DNA from: Brucella pseudogrignonensis
GTDB lineage: Bacteria > Pseudomonadota > Alphaproteobacteria > Rhizobiales > Rhizobiaceae
DNA: 64,000 nucleotides
Direction: 5' to 3'
NCBI RefSeq assembly: GCF_002252525.1
Contig: NZ_NNRM01000012.1
Span: 37,501-101,500 of the forward strand
The notes under the pieces are model-generated. The model was not told the origin of the DNA and did not search any database. It saw nothing but the letters and a program-made list of their open reading frames with translations. Every line of letters begins with the position of its first letter. The first letter of the stretch is position 1. This document shows, in pieces, positions 8,392 through 17,471 of the stretch. Position numbers and translations under genes: made by a program.

Positions 8392-8968
8392 AAATATAAA
8401 TGAGCATCTAGACAACGCCATTGGCGAAAATCTGCGCCGCCTGCGCCTTGCGCGAGGTATGACGCTGGATGCGCTTGGTGATGCGTCAGGTGTCAGCCGC
8501 GCCATGATCTCGCGGATCGAGCGTGGCGAAACCAGCCCCACCGCACAGCTTCTGGCGCGCATTTGTGCAGCGCTCGGCACATCGCTCTCAGCCTTCTTTG
8601 CTGATGCGGAAGCCCCCGCCTCTCCCTTGCTCACGCATGATCGCCAGCCAGTCTGGCGTGATCCGGATACGGGCTATATCCGGCGGTCTGTTTCACCACC
8701 GGCAACGGGGTCGAATGTCGACATGATCGAGGTCGAATTTCCCGCAGGCGCCAGAGTGACCTTCGCATCACAGGCGGCCAATGCAGGCATCACACAGCAT
8801 TTGTGGCTCCTGAATGGGCAGATGGAAATCACCGTTGGAGCAACCGCCTATCAGCTTCATACCGGTGACTGTCTTTATATGCCGCTCGTTGAAGGCATCA
8901 CCTTTCATAATCCCGGCAACTCGACCGCCCGTTATACAATCGTACTCGAACGCCGCAGCAGTCTCTGA
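8387..8968 (+). CDS. XRE-family regulator with C-terminal cupin domain
   Basis: The 193-residue protein has an N-terminal helix-turn-helix (LRLARGMTLDALGDASGVSR then MISRIERGETSPTA) and a C-terminal cupin_2-type beta barrel (about 110-190, with LNGQMEITVG and LHTGDCLYMP). This architecture is common in regulators of small-molecule metabolism genes. Two acetyltransferase genes follow closely (9-base gap, then one base), so the three probably form an operon. The ATG at 8387 is chosen over 8348 because the longer form would read through the palindrome and A/T-rich promoter region. Confidence 0.85.
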   Translation: MENINEHLDNAIGENLRRLRLARGMTLDALGDASGVSRAMISRIERGETSPTAQLLARICAALGTSLSAFFADAEAPASPLLTHDRQPVWRDPDTGYIRRSVSPPATGSNVDMIEVEFPAGARVTFASQAANAGITQHLWLLNGQMEITVGATAYQLHTGDCLYMPLVEGITFHNPGNSTARYTIVLERRSSL

Positions 8969-8977
8969 AAGTACAAT

Positions 8978-9487
8978 ATGATTCGTGTCCTTAACTACGA
9001 AGACGCTGGCTCCTCGCTTCTCCCACTGGCAGAAATCCTGACCGATTGCGTTAATGATGGCGCGTCAGTTGGCTTCATGGCGCCATGTGAATGGCAGGGT
9101 TTCATCCCCTACTGGAACCGCGTCTTTAATGAAGTAGAGCGAGGCGACACGGCCCTTCTGGTTGCCGAACATGACGGCGAAATCGTCGGCACGGTTCAGC
9201 TTGGTCTCGCACAAATGCCCAATCAGCCGCATCGTGCCGATCTTAAAAAACTGCTGATCCATCGCAAGGCGCGCGGCCTTGGTCTTGCACGCAAGCTGAT
9301 GGAAGCCATTGAAGAAGAAGCACGTAACCGACGCAAGACACTTCTCTGCCTGGACACCGCAACCGGCAGTCCGGCGGAAGCAATTTACACCCATCTCGGC
9401 TGGGAGCGGGTAGGTGTTATCCCGAATTATGCGCTTTATCCTGACGGCAGCCCCTGCGCGACCACACTTTTCTATAAAGGCCTCTGA
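8978..9487 (+). CDS. GNAT-family N-acetyltransferase
   Basis: The 169-residue protein shows the GNAT fold. An acetyl-CoA pyrophosphate-binding loop of the type R-G-L-G-L-A occurs in HRKARGLGLARKLMEAIEEE (about 96-115), after the beta strands around VGTVQLGL. The substrate is unknown. It lies between the XRE-cupin regulator and a second GNAT gene in an apparent operon, which suggests a shared detoxification or resistance role under the regulator. Confidence 0.82.
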   Translation: MIRVLNYEDAGSSLLPLAEILTDCVNDGASVGFMAPCEWQGFIPYWNRVFNEVERGDTALLVAEHDGEIVGTVQLGLAQMPNQPHRADLKKLLIHRKARGLGLARKLMEAIEEEARNRRKTLLCLDTATGSPAEAIYTHLGWERVGVIPNYALYPDGSPCATTLFYKGL

Positions 9488-9488
9488 A

Positions 9489-9983
9489 ATGACCCTCACC
9501 ATCCGGTTTGCCAACGAAGCTGACCTCCCTGCTCTGCTTGCGATCTACAATGATGCAGTTGAGAACACGCTTGCCATCTGGAACGAAACGCTCGTCGATC
9601 TGGAAAACCGTCGCGAATGGCTCAAAGCCCGCAACCGCGACGGCTTTCCGGTTCTGGTGGCCGAACGCGAGGAACAGGTCGTCGGCTATGCGAGTTATGG
9701 CCCTTTCCGCCCGTTTGAAGGCTTCCGCCACTCATCGGAACTCTCTGTTTATGTGGCAAGCGATGCGCGCGGCGGCGGTATCGGACGCGCACTTCTGGCA
9801 GAGCTTGTGGAAGAAGCACGCGAGCGTAAAGTCCATGTGCTGGTGGCAGGCATTGAAGCAGGCAACACCGCATCCATCGCCTTGCACAAATCGCAAGGCT
9901 TTGAAGATAGTGGCACGCTGAAACAGGTCGGCCAGAAATTCGGACGTTGGCTTGATCTGACCTTCATGCAAAAGATACTCTAA
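9489..9983 (+). CDS. Phosphinothricin/methionine-sulfone acetyltransferase-type GNAT
   Basis: The 164-residue protein resembles the Pat/MnaT group of GNAT enzymes, which acetylate amino-acid analogues such as phosphinothricin, methionine sulfone or methionine sulfoximine. Typical segments are ILAIYNDAVENT-like (here LLAIYNDAVENTLAIWNE), GYASYGPFRPF, and the acetyl-CoA loop ARGGGIGRALL. It starts one base after the stop codon of the preceding GNAT, so translation is probably coupled. Longer in-frame starts overlap the upstream gene and were rejected. The true substrate is not known. Confidence 0.83.
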   Translation: MTLTIRFANEADLPALLAIYNDAVENTLAIWNETLVDLENRREWLKARNRDGFPVLVAEREEQVVGYASYGPFRPFEGFRHSSELSVYVASDARGGGIGRALLAELVEEARERKVHVLVAGIEAGNTASIALHKSQGFEDSGTLKQVGQKFGRWLDLTFMQKIL

Positions 9984-10000
9984 TCAGCACCGTGCAATAG

Positions 10001-10037
10001 AAAGCGCAGCGGGCCATTGCCCTGCTGCGCTTTTTTT
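10001..10037 (+). terminator. Terminator of the XRE-GNAT-GNAT operon
   Basis: AAAGCGCAGCGGG pairs with CCCTGCTGCGC (one bulge), followed by seven T. Confidence 0.85.
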
Positions 10038-10193
10038 GTTTATACAGGCGTATTCGCAAGGACCCGGTGAAAGCCCGGGTGGCTCTTCTGGCCGCCTATC
10101 CGCCAGACAACGCAACAACATCCCCCATTTTTACAATCGGCCATGTTGAATCGGACGGCTCTCAACGCCCGTCTTCTATTTGCGGAAAATTCA

Positions 10194-11678
10194 ATGACAC
10201 GTCTTGCTGCCTACCGCCGCGAGTGGTTCTCCAATATTCGCGGCGATATTCTTTCCGGCATCGTCGTAGCACTTGCCCTTATCCCGGAAGCCATCGGCTT
10301 TTCGGTCATCGCTGGCGTCGACCCCAAGGTCGGCCTCTTCGCCTCTTTCGCCATTGCCTGCGTTTCCGCCTTCACTGGTGGACGTCCTGGCATGATCTCT
10401 GCTGCAACCGCTGCAACTGCTGTGGTGATGGTCTCGCTCGTCAAGGAACACGGGTTGCAATATCTCTTTGCAGCCACGATCCTGATGGGCATTCTGCAAA
10501 TCTTTGCAGGCTTTCTCAAACTCGGGCGCCTGATGCGTTTTGTATCGCGCTCGGTCATCACCGGCTTCGTCAATGCGCTTGCTATCCTCATTTTCATGGC
10601 GCAGCTTCCGGAACTCATTCATGTTCCGGTTGAGACCTACTGGATGATCGCAGGCGGTCTCGCCATCATCTATCTCTTCCCGCGCTTAACCAAAGCCATC
10701 CCCTCGCCGCTCGTTGCGATTGCTGTCCTCACCACGCTTGCATGGACAACCGGCATGGATCTGCGAACGGTTGGCGATCTCGGCGAGTTGCCATCCGCAT
10801 TGCCGATCTTCGCGCTTCCACAAGTACCGCTGACGCTGGAAACGCTGCAGATCATCCTGCCATATTCGATCACGCTGGCAGCTGTCGGCCTGCTTGAATC
10901 GCTGATGACGGCCCAGATTGTCGATGACATGACGGATACCAACAGCAACAAAAACCAGGAATGTATTGGTCAGGGCACCAGCAATATCGCATCCGCCATG
11001 ATTGGCGGCATGGGCGGTTGCGCCATGATCGGACAGTCGGTGATCAATGTGTCGTCTGGCGGTCGCGGCAGGCTTTCAACCTTTGTTGCTGGCTCTTTCC
11101 TGCTGTTTCTCATTCTCGTTCTCGACGATTTGGTGCGGATCATTCCGATGGCCGCACTGGTGGCGGTGATGATCATGGTCTCGATAGGCACCTTCTCATG
11201 GCGCTCGATCCTCGATCTGCGCCGCAACCCGCCATCATCCTCCATTGTCATGCTGGCAACCGTCTTAACGGTGGTTTCCACCCATGATCTTGCCAAGGGT
11301 GTTCTGGTCGGCGTGCTGCTTTCCGGCGTGTTCTTCGCAGGAAAGGTCGCAAAGATGTTCCGCGTGAGCGAAACAACGAGCGAAGATGGAACCGAGCGCA
11401 CCTATACTGTTCAGGGCCAGATCTTCTTTGCCTCGGCACAAAACTTCATTGCAGCTTTCGATTTTTCATCACCTGCAAAAAAGGTGACGATCGATGTCAG
11501 CCATGCTCATCTGTGGGACATCACCTCGGTCGGTGCGCTCGACAAGGTGGTGCTGAAATACCGTGCCAGCGGTACGGATGTTTCGGTGATCGGCTTTAAT
11601 GAAGCAAGTAGCGATATGATCGACCGCTTCGCTGTCCACGATAAGGAAATCGGTGCCGCAAAACTGGCGGTACACTAG
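10194..11678 (+). CDS. SulP-family anion transporter with STAS domain
   Basis: The 494-residue protein has 10 or more hydrophobic segments typical of the SulP (SLC26) family, including [16 protein letters not shown] near the N terminus and [20 protein letters not shown] in the middle. A soluble C-terminal STAS domain follows (about 390-494, with [19 protein letters not shown]). These proteins move sulfate, bicarbonate or dicarboxylates, and the substrate cannot be read from sequence. The ATG at 10194 ([11 protein letters not shown]) with GCGGAAAA upstream is preferred to 10143. No carbonic anhydrase gene is adjacent. Confidence 0.88.
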   Translation: MTRLAAYRREWFSNIRGDILSGIVVALALIPEAIGFSVIAGVDPKVGLFASFAIACVSAFTGGRPGMISAATAATAVVMVSLVKEHGLQYLFAATILMGILQIFAGFLKLGRLMRFVSRSVITGFVNALAILIFMAQLPELIHVPVETYWMIAGGLAIIYLFPRLTKAIPSPLVAIAVLTTLAWTTGMDLRTVGDLGELPSALPIFALPQVPLTLETLQIILPYSITLAAVGLLESLMTAQIVDDMTDTNSNKNQECIGQGTSNIASAMIGGMGGCAMIGQSVINVSSGGRGRLSTFVAGSFLLFLILVLDDLVRIIPMAALVAVMIMVSIGTFSWRSILDLRRNPPSSSIVMLATVLTVVSTHDLAKGVLVGVLLSGVFFAGKVAKMFRVSETTSEDGTERTYTVQGQIFFASAQNFIAAFDFSSPAKKVTIDVSHAHLWDITSVGALDKVVLKYRASGTDVSVIGFNEASSDMIDRFAVHDKEIGAAKLAVH

Positions 11679-11679
11679 A

Positions 11680-11724
11680 GCATGTCTCCCAAAAGTGGGA
11701 ACCGGTTTTGGGACAAAGACATGC
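11680..11724 (+). repeat. Family A palindromic repeat, copy 3
   Basis: GCATGTCT and AGACATGC ends enclose CCCAAAAGTGGGAACCGGTT and a GGG inner stem. The element starts two bases after the SulP stop codon. Confidence 0.75.
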
Positions 11725-11737
11725 TTAAAAACAAAGG

Positions 11738-11766
11738 AAAAGGGCCGCTTTCGCGGCCCTTTTTTA
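11738..11766. terminator. Bidirectional terminator between convergent transporters
   Basis: AGGGCCGC (11741-11748) pairs with GCGGCCCT (11753-11760), with A-rich and T-rich flanks that serve both strands. Confidence 0.85.
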
Positions 11767-13128
11767 TCAGTTCGGCTGTGGAACGGCAGTCCCGGTCGAA
11801 AGCTCTGTCAGACCGATATCACCTTCAACCTGATCGCTTCGGGCCATCAGGTAGAGGCCGAGCACAGAGGTCAGAACCGCGATGAACACCAGATACCAGG
11901 CATGTGCCATCGGGTTGACCGCCAGAAGCGAGGTTACGATCACCGGCGTCAGTCCGCCAAAGACCGCATAGGAAATATTGTAGGAAAACGACAGGCCCGA
12001 GAAGCGAACAGGCGCCGGGAATGCGCGCACCATCACATAAGGGACCGCGCCAACCATGCCGACCGAAAGACCCATCACCGCATAAAGCGCGAACAGAACA
12101 GGCAGGGAAACCGCCGCATAGGTGTAGAACACGAAAGTTGCAACACCGAAGAAAATGCCTGCAACCGCAAAGAAGCGGCCGCTGCCAATGCGATCAACAA
12201 TCGCGCCTGCGCTCACCGTTCCGAACATCAGAAACAGCGTGCCGAAGCTTGTGGCGGCAAGCGACTGCAAAGGCGTGTAACCATAAAGCTTCTGCAGGAA
12301 GGTCGCAGTCATCAATGTGGTGACGACGATGCCAGCCGACAGAATCCAGGTCAGCAGCACGGAAATGATAACGCCATGCATGTGGTTGCGCAGAACAGTA
12401 CCGAGCGGCAGCTTATCTTTCAGAAGATGGCTGTTCTTCATCTCGGTGAAGATCGGCGTTTCAGCCAACCAGCGGCGCAGGTAAACGGCGAACAGGCCGA
12501 AAACACCACCGATGAAGAACGGAATGCGCCATGCGTAACCGGCGAGTTCTTCCGGCGTGAAAATCCAGTTGATAGCGGTCGCGATCAGCGAGCCGATCAT
12601 GATGCCGAGCGTCAGGCCCGAGCACAGGAAACCACACGCCATGCCAACACGATTGGCGGGAACATGCTCCGCCACAAAGGTCCATGCACCGGGGACTTCA
12701 CCACCGATGGCAGCGCCCTGCAACATGCGGAAGATAATCAGCAGGATCGGCGCGCCAACACCGAGCGTTGCATAGGTTGGCAGGCAGGCCATGGCCAATG
12801 TCGAGATCGACATCAGAAACACCGAGAAAGCGAAGACGCGCTTGCGGCCAAACTTGTCGCCAAAATGCGCCAGCACGATGCCGCCAATCGGGCGCACCAG
12901 ATAGCCAGCTGCGAAAATGCCAAAAGTCTGGATCAGCACCAGCCAGTCCGGCATATCCGGCGGAAAAAACAGATGTCCGATAACGCTCGCGAAAAATACG
13001 AAGATGATGAAATCATAAAACTCCAGCGCGCCGCCCAATGCCGAAAGGCCAAGGGTGCGGAAATCCTGCCGGTTTAGCGGTCGCGGATTGATGCTTGTAG
13101 GGGAGTTTGTCGATGCCATCGATTCCAT
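11767..13128 (-). CDS. MFS transporter, metabolite:H+ symporter (MHS) family
   Basis: The protein is about 450 residues with 12 predicted helices. It carries the MHS-type N-terminal signature (GGALEFYDFIIFVFFASVIG) and the loop 2-3 motif GDKFGRKRVF. MHS proteins import carboxylates, betaines or related metabolites with protons, and the substrate here is unknown. Two start codons lie close together (13128 and 13119); GAGATGG upstream of 13119 makes that one slightly more likely. The gene diverges from mbfA, and the Irr-type site lies in the shared gap. Confidence 0.85.
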   Translation of the reverse strand: MESMASTNSPTSINPRPLNRQDFRTLGLSALGGALEFYDFIIFVFFASVIGHLFFPPDMPDWLVLIQTFGIFAAGYLVRPIGGIVLAHFGDKFGRKRVFAFSVFLMSISTLAMACLPTYATLGVGAPILLIIFRMLQGAAIGGEVPGAWTFVAEHVPANRVGMACGFLCSGLTLGIMIGSLIATAINWIFTPEELAGYAWRIPFFIGGVFGLFAVYLRRWLAETPIFTEMKNSHLLKDKLPLGTVLRNHMHGVIISVLLTWILSAGIVVTTLMTATFLQKLYGYTPLQSLAATSFGTLFLMFGTVSAGAIVDRIGSGRFFAVAGIFFGVATFVFYTYAAVSLPVLFALYAVMGLSVGMVGAVPYVMVRAFPAPVRFSGLSFSYNISYAVFGGLTPVIVTSLLAVNPMAHAWYLVFIAVLTSVLGLYLMARSDQVEGDIGLTELSTGTAVPQPN

Positions 13129-13234
13129 CTCTTTTGATCGGGTATCCTGATATGAAGCCCTGTTTAAGGGCTTCGGTTTAATGCGCCAATTGTGCCTTCG
13201 CTGCAAGGCTTGACTTTAAGCCAACAAAACTTAT

Positions 13235-13251
13235 TTTAGAACTATTCTAAA
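13235..13251. promoter_or_regulatory. Irr-type iron control element upstream of mbfA
   Basis: TTTAGAA-CTA-TTCTAAA is a perfect 7-3-7 palindrome matching the iron control element (ICE) bound by Irr in Rhizobiales. It ends 15 bases before the mbfA start codon, as expected for Irr repression of this iron exporter under low iron. Confidence 0.85.
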
Positions 13252-13266
13252 CTACGGATTTGAGAA

Positions 13267-14250
13267 ATGCTCAGCCGGTTCTTCAATAATGGTCGCCGCC
13301 CCTTTGGTTCACTCTCCGAACAGGAGATTCTAGCGCTCGCGATTTCGTCCGAGGAAGACGATGCACGCATCTATCTTGCTTATGCGGATGGGCTGCGCGA
13401 CGAGTTCCCACAATCGGCGAAAATCTTCGAGCAGATGGCCGCAGAAGAGCATGAACATCGCGATGCATTGATTGAGCGGCACCGCACACGCTTTGGCGAC
13501 CGCATCCCGCTTATTCGTCGCGAACATGTCAGCGGCTATTACGAGCGCAAGCCGGACTGGCTTGTACGCCCGCTTGGCATCGACAAGGTGCGCGATGCAG
13601 CAGCGCAAATGGAAGAGCAGGCCTATCGCTTTTACATTGAGGCCGCAAAACATGTGACCGATGCACAGACCCGCAAGCTTCTGGGCGATCTGGCACAGCA
13701 GGAAAAGAAACACGAAGCCAAGGCTGAGTCGCTTGAGAACGAACTGACACCGAATAATGTGCAGGACGACGAGCGTGCGGCGGAACGCAAGCAATTCATC
13801 CTGACTTATGTGCAGCCGGGTCTCGCGGGATTGATGGACGGTTCCGTTTCCACCCTCGCACCAATCTTCGCGGCAGCTTTTGCCACTCAGGATACATGGC
13901 AGACATTCCTCGTCGGCCTTTCAGCCTCGGTCGGTGCGGGTATTTCGATGGGTTTCACGGAAGCCGTGCATGATGATGGCAAGCTTTCAGGCCGTGGTTC
14001 ACCGATCAAGCGCGGCATTTCCTGTGGCGTGATGACGACACTGGGCGGCCTTGGCCATACCCTGCCCTATCTCATCAAGGATTTCTGGACCGCAACAAGC
14101 ATCGCTGCAATCCTGGTTTTCTTCGAGCTCTGGGCCATCGCCTTCATCCAGAACCGCTATATGGAAACGCCGTTCTTCCGCGCAGCCCTTCAGGTTGTCT
14201 TCGGCGGCGCGCTTGTTCTGGCAGCAGGTATATTGATTGGTAGCGCTTAA
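13267..14250 (+). CDS. mbfA: Membrane-bound ferritin/iron exporter MbfA (ferritin-like + VIT1 domain)
   Basis: The 327-residue protein combines an N-terminal ferritin-like diiron domain (about 15-160, with repeated E..H pairs such as EEHEHRD and EEQAYRFY and the QQEKKHEAKA helix) and a C-terminal VIT1-type membrane domain (about 175-327, with GLMDGSVSTLAPIF). This fusion is MbfA, which exports iron and protects against iron and peroxide stress in Bradyrhizobium and Agrobacterium. The upstream ICE supports Irr control. Its 3' end overlaps the convergent amidotransferase gene by four bases. Confidence 0.93.
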   Translation: MLSRFFNNGRRPFGSLSEQEILALAISSEEDDARIYLAYADGLRDEFPQSAKIFEQMAAEEHEHRDALIERHRTRFGDRIPLIRREHVSGYYERKPDWLVRPLGIDKVRDAAAQMEEQAYRFYIEAAKHVTDAQTRKLLGDLAQQEKKHEAKAESLENELTPNNVQDDERAAERKQFILTYVQPGLAGLMDGSVSTLAPIFAAAFATQDTWQTFLVGLSASVGAGISMGFTEAVHDDGKLSGRGSPIKRGISCGVMTTLGGLGHTLPYLIKDFWTATSIAAILVFFELWAIAFIQNRYMETPFFRAALQVVFGGALVLAAGILIGSA

Positions 14251-15056
14251 ACCCGCACTTCGTCACGAGGCTGAGAAACCGGACCTTCAAAGACATCAAT
14301 CGCAATGCGGCCCTGCCGGGAAACGGTGACAAAACTGTTTGCCGGCACAGCCATCCAGTTGGCAGCCTCACCATCAAGCGGCTCGGATACAACACAGATG
14401 CCGGATACACTGCCCAGCGTCGCCGTATAGAGCGTCGGCGCAAAGGCATCGGTGGCATAACGGATTGCATAAAGCTGATTGCCATCCGAAAAAGCAGCTG
14501 TCAGTCGCAAGAATGGTGGCACCCCGGCGCGCACGGCCTCTTCCACGATTGTCCCGACCATGCGCTTCATGGCGAGAACCGGATCACTTTCGAGACCAAA
14601 TTCCAGCATCAGCAGAAAGATCAGCTCGGAATCCGTTGCGCCATGCTTCTGAACATAAATCTCATCGCTCAGGTGGCTTTCAAGCCTGCGCCGCAGCCGG
14701 TCAAAATCCCCGATCTGTCCATTATGCATGAAGCTCCAGCGCCCCGAGACAAACGGATGGCAGTTGGAACGACTTGTCAGCCCACCTGTTGAGGCGCGGA
14801 CATGCGCAAGAAAAAGGCGCGACCGGATCTGCCGCGCAAGACTGCGTAAATTCTGATCGGACCAGGCGGGCAAAATATCCCGATAAAGCCCCGGCTCGCT
14901 TCGGTTGCCATACCAGGCGACGCCGAAGCCATCGCCATTGGTACGCGTTTTCGCTTCATGCGCGTCGTGGCTTTGCGCCACGAGCGAATGACATGGAGAC
15001 GATATGATGTCTTCCAGATAGGTTTCAGGTCCGAGATAGGCGGCCCAACGACACAT
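14247..15056 (-). CDS. Class II glutamine amidotransferase (YafJ/EgtC-like)
   Basis: The 269-residue protein begins MCRWAAYLG, placing the catalytic cysteine at position 2, as in N-terminal nucleophile class II glutamine amidotransferases. It also has the NGDGFGVAWYG, HVRASTGG and HNGQIGDFDRLR segments of the family. It is a stand-alone domain without a synthase partner. Relatives include YafJ and the ergothioneine enzyme EgtC, but no egtB or egtD is nearby, so its amide acceptor is unknown. It starts 15 bases after the end of the DUF6356 gene on the same strand. Confidence 0.87.
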   Translation of the reverse strand: MCRWAAYLGPETYLEDIISSPCHSLVAQSHDAHEAKTRTNGDGFGVAWYGNRSEPGLYRDILPAWSDQNLRSLARQIRSRLFLAHVRASTGGLTSRSNCHPFVSGRWSFMHNGQIGDFDRLRRRLESHLSDEIYVQKHGATDSELIFLLMLEFGLESDPVLAMKRMVGTIVEEAVRAGVPPFLRLTAAFSDGNQLYAIRYATDAFAPTLYTATLGSVSGICVVSEPLDGEAANWMAVPANSFVTVSRQGRIAIDVFEGPVSQPRDEVRV

Positions 15057-15070
15057 TTTCGATCCGGTGT

Positions 15071-15286
15071 TTACCGGCTCCGGTTATGAGTCCGCTCATA
15101 AAGCTGGCGAACGATTGTGCTCGCAGTCTTCTCGAACAAAAATGGCAAAATTGCATGAATGAGTGCGGCGAAGGCTGCACAAAAAAGCTTGAATGAAAAG
15201 CGACCAGCAAAGGCCATATGCTGAAAATAGGTTTCGTCAACTGACTCTGGATGTTCAGTAAAGAGGCGTGTGATGCGAGTGGTCAT
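15071..15286 (-). CDS. Small DUF6356-type protein
   Basis: This 71-residue protein resembles the DUF6356 family of small alphaproteobacterial proteins, with the conserved pattern LFTEHPESVDETYFQHMAFA followed by a hydrophobic segment (ALIHAILPFLFEKTAS). The ATG at 15286 has GGGAG about nine bases upstream. It probably forms a transcription unit with the downstream amidotransferase. The function is unknown. Confidence 0.75.
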   Translation of the reverse strand: MTTRITRLFTEHPESVDETYFQHMAFAGRFSFKLFCAAFAALIHAILPFLFEKTASTIVRQLYERTHNRSR

Positions 15287-15347
15287 TGGAAATACTCCCG
15301 TCAATGAGCAATTCGTTCCCTTTTGTCCGGTGCTCTAAAGCGCCTTA

Positions 15348-15364
15348 CTAGAAAATCATTCTAG
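15348..15364. promoter_or_regulatory. Inverted repeat upstream of the Lrp-type regulator
   Basis: CTAGAA (15348-15353) and TTCTAG (15359-15364) are exact reverse complements with a five-base spacer. They lie in the divergent gap between DUF6356 and the Lrp gene. It may be an operator for the Lrp protein; it also looks a little like an ICE but has the wrong spacing. Confidence 0.35.
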
Positions 15365-15433
15365 CAAAAGCAGACGAGATGAAATCTCAATTTATCCTTG
15401 ATAATTGACATTTTATGAGACAATCATCCCAAT

Positions 15434-15904
15434 ATGAAACTCACTTTAGACGAAATTGACCGCAAAATCTTGGATGAATTGCAGATTGACGGCACTCTGT
15501 CCGTTGATTCTCTCTCCGAGCGCGTGCACCTGTCCCGCAATGCCTGCTGGCGACGGGTCAAGCGCATGGAAGACGCAGGGATAATCAAGGCGCGTGTCGC
15601 TCTGATTGATGCCGAGATGGCCGGTTGCGGCCTATCCGTCTTCATTCTGGTTCGCACATCGAGCCACGACCCCGATTGGCTTGGCAAGTTTCGCAGCGCC
15701 ATGGCACGCTTTCCGGAAATCGTTGGCGTCTACCGCATGACCGGCGATCTCGACTATGTGCTCAAAGCGCGCGTTTCCGACGTCAAAGCCTATGACCGCC
15801 TCTATCAGCGATTGATTGCCAGTGTACCTCTATCGGATGTATCAGCGTCTTTCGTCATGGAGGAGATCAAGGAAACGACAGCCGTGCCGCTCGATACGAT
15901 TTGA
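15434..15904 (+). CDS. Lrp/AsnC-family transcriptional regulator
   Basis: The 156-residue protein has the N-terminal AsnC helix-turn-helix (LDEIDRKILDELQIDGTLSV then VHLSRNACWRRVKRMEDAG) and a C-terminal RAM/AsnC effector domain (about 70-150, VGVYRMTGDLDYVLKARV). Such proteins sense amino acids or related ligands. It is followed closely by an SDR dehydrogenase, which it may control. Confidence 0.88.
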   Translation: MKLTLDEIDRKILDELQIDGTLSVDSLSERVHLSRNACWRRVKRMEDAGIIKARVALIDAEMAGCGLSVFILVRTSSHDPDWLGKFRSAMARFPEIVGVYRMTGDLDYVLKARVSDVKAYDRLYQRLIASVPLSDVSASFVMEEIKETTAVPLDTI

Positions 15905-15942
15905 GTGCTGCGCGACCGTCACGCAACAGCAAGGACATCCAG

Positions 15943-16683
15943 ATGAGCCGGTTTCACAATAAACGCATTCTGATCACAGGCGGAACGAGCGGCATGGGCT
16001 TGGCGGGTGCCCGCCGGATCATTGCTGAAGGCGGTCATGTTGTTCTGACCGGTATGAACAACGAACGAATTCACTCAGTCCGTCAGACGCTCGGTGAGAA
16101 GGCTGAAGTCATTCGCAATGACGCTGCCGATCCTGATGCAGCAAACAGTCTCGCTGAAGCGGTGAAAGCCATTGGTCCGCTTGATGGGCTTTGGCTGAAT
16201 GCAGCCTTTGCTTCGCTGGGAGCGCCTGAAGACATCACGGCTGCGGATTTCGATGCCATGATGGCAACCAATGTTCGCGGGCCAATGCTCCAACTGGCCA
16301 GCCTTTCGCCATATCTCAATCAGGGCAGCTCGGTCGTCGTCACATCGTCCAGCTCAACCTATGAAGGCGCTGCAGCCACCAGTCTTTACGCTGCAACCAA
16401 AGGCGCGGTCATTGCCATGACACGCTCCTGGGCGTCCGCGCTCGCACCCCGTGGCATCAGGGCCAACGTCATCGTTCCCGGACCAATAGAAACGAATTTC
16501 CGGCATTTTCTGCCCGATGAGGCGCGAAGCGGATTTGAACGTTTTGTCGTCGATCAGGTGCCGCTCGGGCGTGCAGGTACGGCTGATGAAGCAGCAGCCG
16601 TGGCTCTTTTCCTGCTTTCTGATGACGCATCCTATGTTACCGGCAGTCAGTATGCTGTGGATGGCGGGCTCATTAAATACTGA
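15943..16683 (+). CDS. Short-chain dehydrogenase/reductase (SDR)
   Basis: The 246-residue protein is a classical SDR. The nucleotide-binding glycine motif is TGGTSGMGLA near residue 12, the NAG-like motif reads LNAAF, the catalytic serine is in TSSSSTYEG, and the YAATK motif (Y..K) lies near residue 145. The C terminus YVTGSQYAVDGG is typical. The substrate is unknown. The ATG at 15943 has AAGGA upstream; a TTG overlapping the Lrp stop codon is in frame but less likely. Confidence 0.87.
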   Translation: MSRFHNKRILITGGTSGMGLAGARRIIAEGGHVVLTGMNNERIHSVRQTLGEKAEVIRNDAADPDAANSLAEAVKAIGPLDGLWLNAAFASLGAPEDITAADFDAMMATNVRGPMLQLASLSPYLNQGSSVVVTSSSSTYEGAAATSLYAATKGAVIAMTRSWASALAPRGIRANVIVPGPIETNFRHFLPDEARSGFERFVVDQVPLGRAGTADEAAAVALFLLSDDASYVTGSQYAVDGGLIKY

Positions 16684-16809
16684 TCCATCAGCAAAAAGCA
16701 TGATCCTGTGCCGCACTATCATTGCAAAACTGAAAATAGGCGGTACACCTTTCATGTGTTTTCACGTATGAGCGTCGCCAATTTAACTTCACGTAGGAAA
16801 GGCCCCCTC

Positions 16810-17268
16810 ATGACAGCACCAACGCTCGGCATCATTCGCCTTGAACATGCGGAAGGCCTTGAACTCCCCGCTTACGAAACTTCCGGTTCGGCTGGCATGG
16901 ATCTTCGAGCCGCCGTCGCCGAAGACCGCCAGATCGTACTTCTGCCGGGTCGCCGCACTCTGGTGCCAACCGGTCTCATCTTTGAAATCCCGGAAGGCTA
17001 TGAAGTGCAGATCCGCCCTCGTTCGGGCTTGGCCTTCAAGAACGGCATCACCTGCCTCAACACGCCGGGCACAATCGATTCTGATTATCGTGGCGAAGTG
17101 AAGGTACTGCTCATCAACCTGAGTGACGACGATTTCCGCATCGAACGCGGTATGCGCATTGCACAGGCCGTCTTCGCGCCAGTCGTCCAGCCAAAGATCG
17201 AAGAGCGCTCACAGGTCAGCGAAACCGCACGCGGCGCTGGCGGCTTCGGTTCAACCGGCACAGCCTGA
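16810..17268 (+). CDS. dut: Deoxyuridine 5'-triphosphate nucleotidohydrolase (dUTPase)
   Basis: The 152-residue trimeric dUTPase converts dUTP to dUMP and keeps uracil out of DNA. The five family motifs are visible, including SAGMDLRAA (motif 1), [11 protein letters not shown] (motif 2), [14 protein letters not shown] (motif 3) and the glycine-rich tail GAGGFGSTG (motif 5). The start at 16810 has AGGAAAGG upstream and gives the normal family length. A terminator follows. Confidence 0.95.
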   Translation: MTAPTLGIIRLEHAEGLELPAYETSGSAGMDLRAAVAEDRQIVLLPGRRTLVPTGLIFEIPEGYEVQIRPRSGLAFKNGITCLNTPGTIDSDYRGEVKVLLINLSDDDFRIERGMRIAQAVFAPVVQPKIEERSQVSETARGAGGFGSTGTA

Positions 17269-17291
17269 TTAGGCAATCCAACCATTATGAT

Positions 17292-17323
17292 AAAAAGCCG
17301 GAACCTCGTTCCGGCTTTTTTTT
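17292..17323 (+). terminator. Terminator of dut
   Basis: GCCGGAAC pairs with GTTCCGGC over a three-base loop, followed by eight T. Confidence 0.9.
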
Positions 17324-17445
17324 ATATGCACTCTCTAAAGCGCCATTTCTAACAGAGCCCAAGCCTATGACCATTAGGCGCATGACAAATAATTAAGATG
17401 AATTCCTGAGTTGGTCGGCATAGATATCCGCAGAACACTATTTTT

Positions 17446-17451
17446 TATAAT
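17446..17451 (+). promoter_or_regulatory. Perfect -10 hexamer upstream of macAB
   Basis: TATAAT lies 21 bases before the macA start codon, within an A/T-rich stretch. No convincing -35 box is seen at normal spacing, so activator dependence is possible. Confidence 0.35.
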
Positions 17452-17471
17452 GAATTCTCAGGGGTTGCAGG

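Noticed and set aside
11653-13077. 474-codon plus-strand open frame across the MHS transporter
   Set aside because: Its translation is a low-complexity Arg/Gln/His-rich shadow of the real minus-strand transporter.
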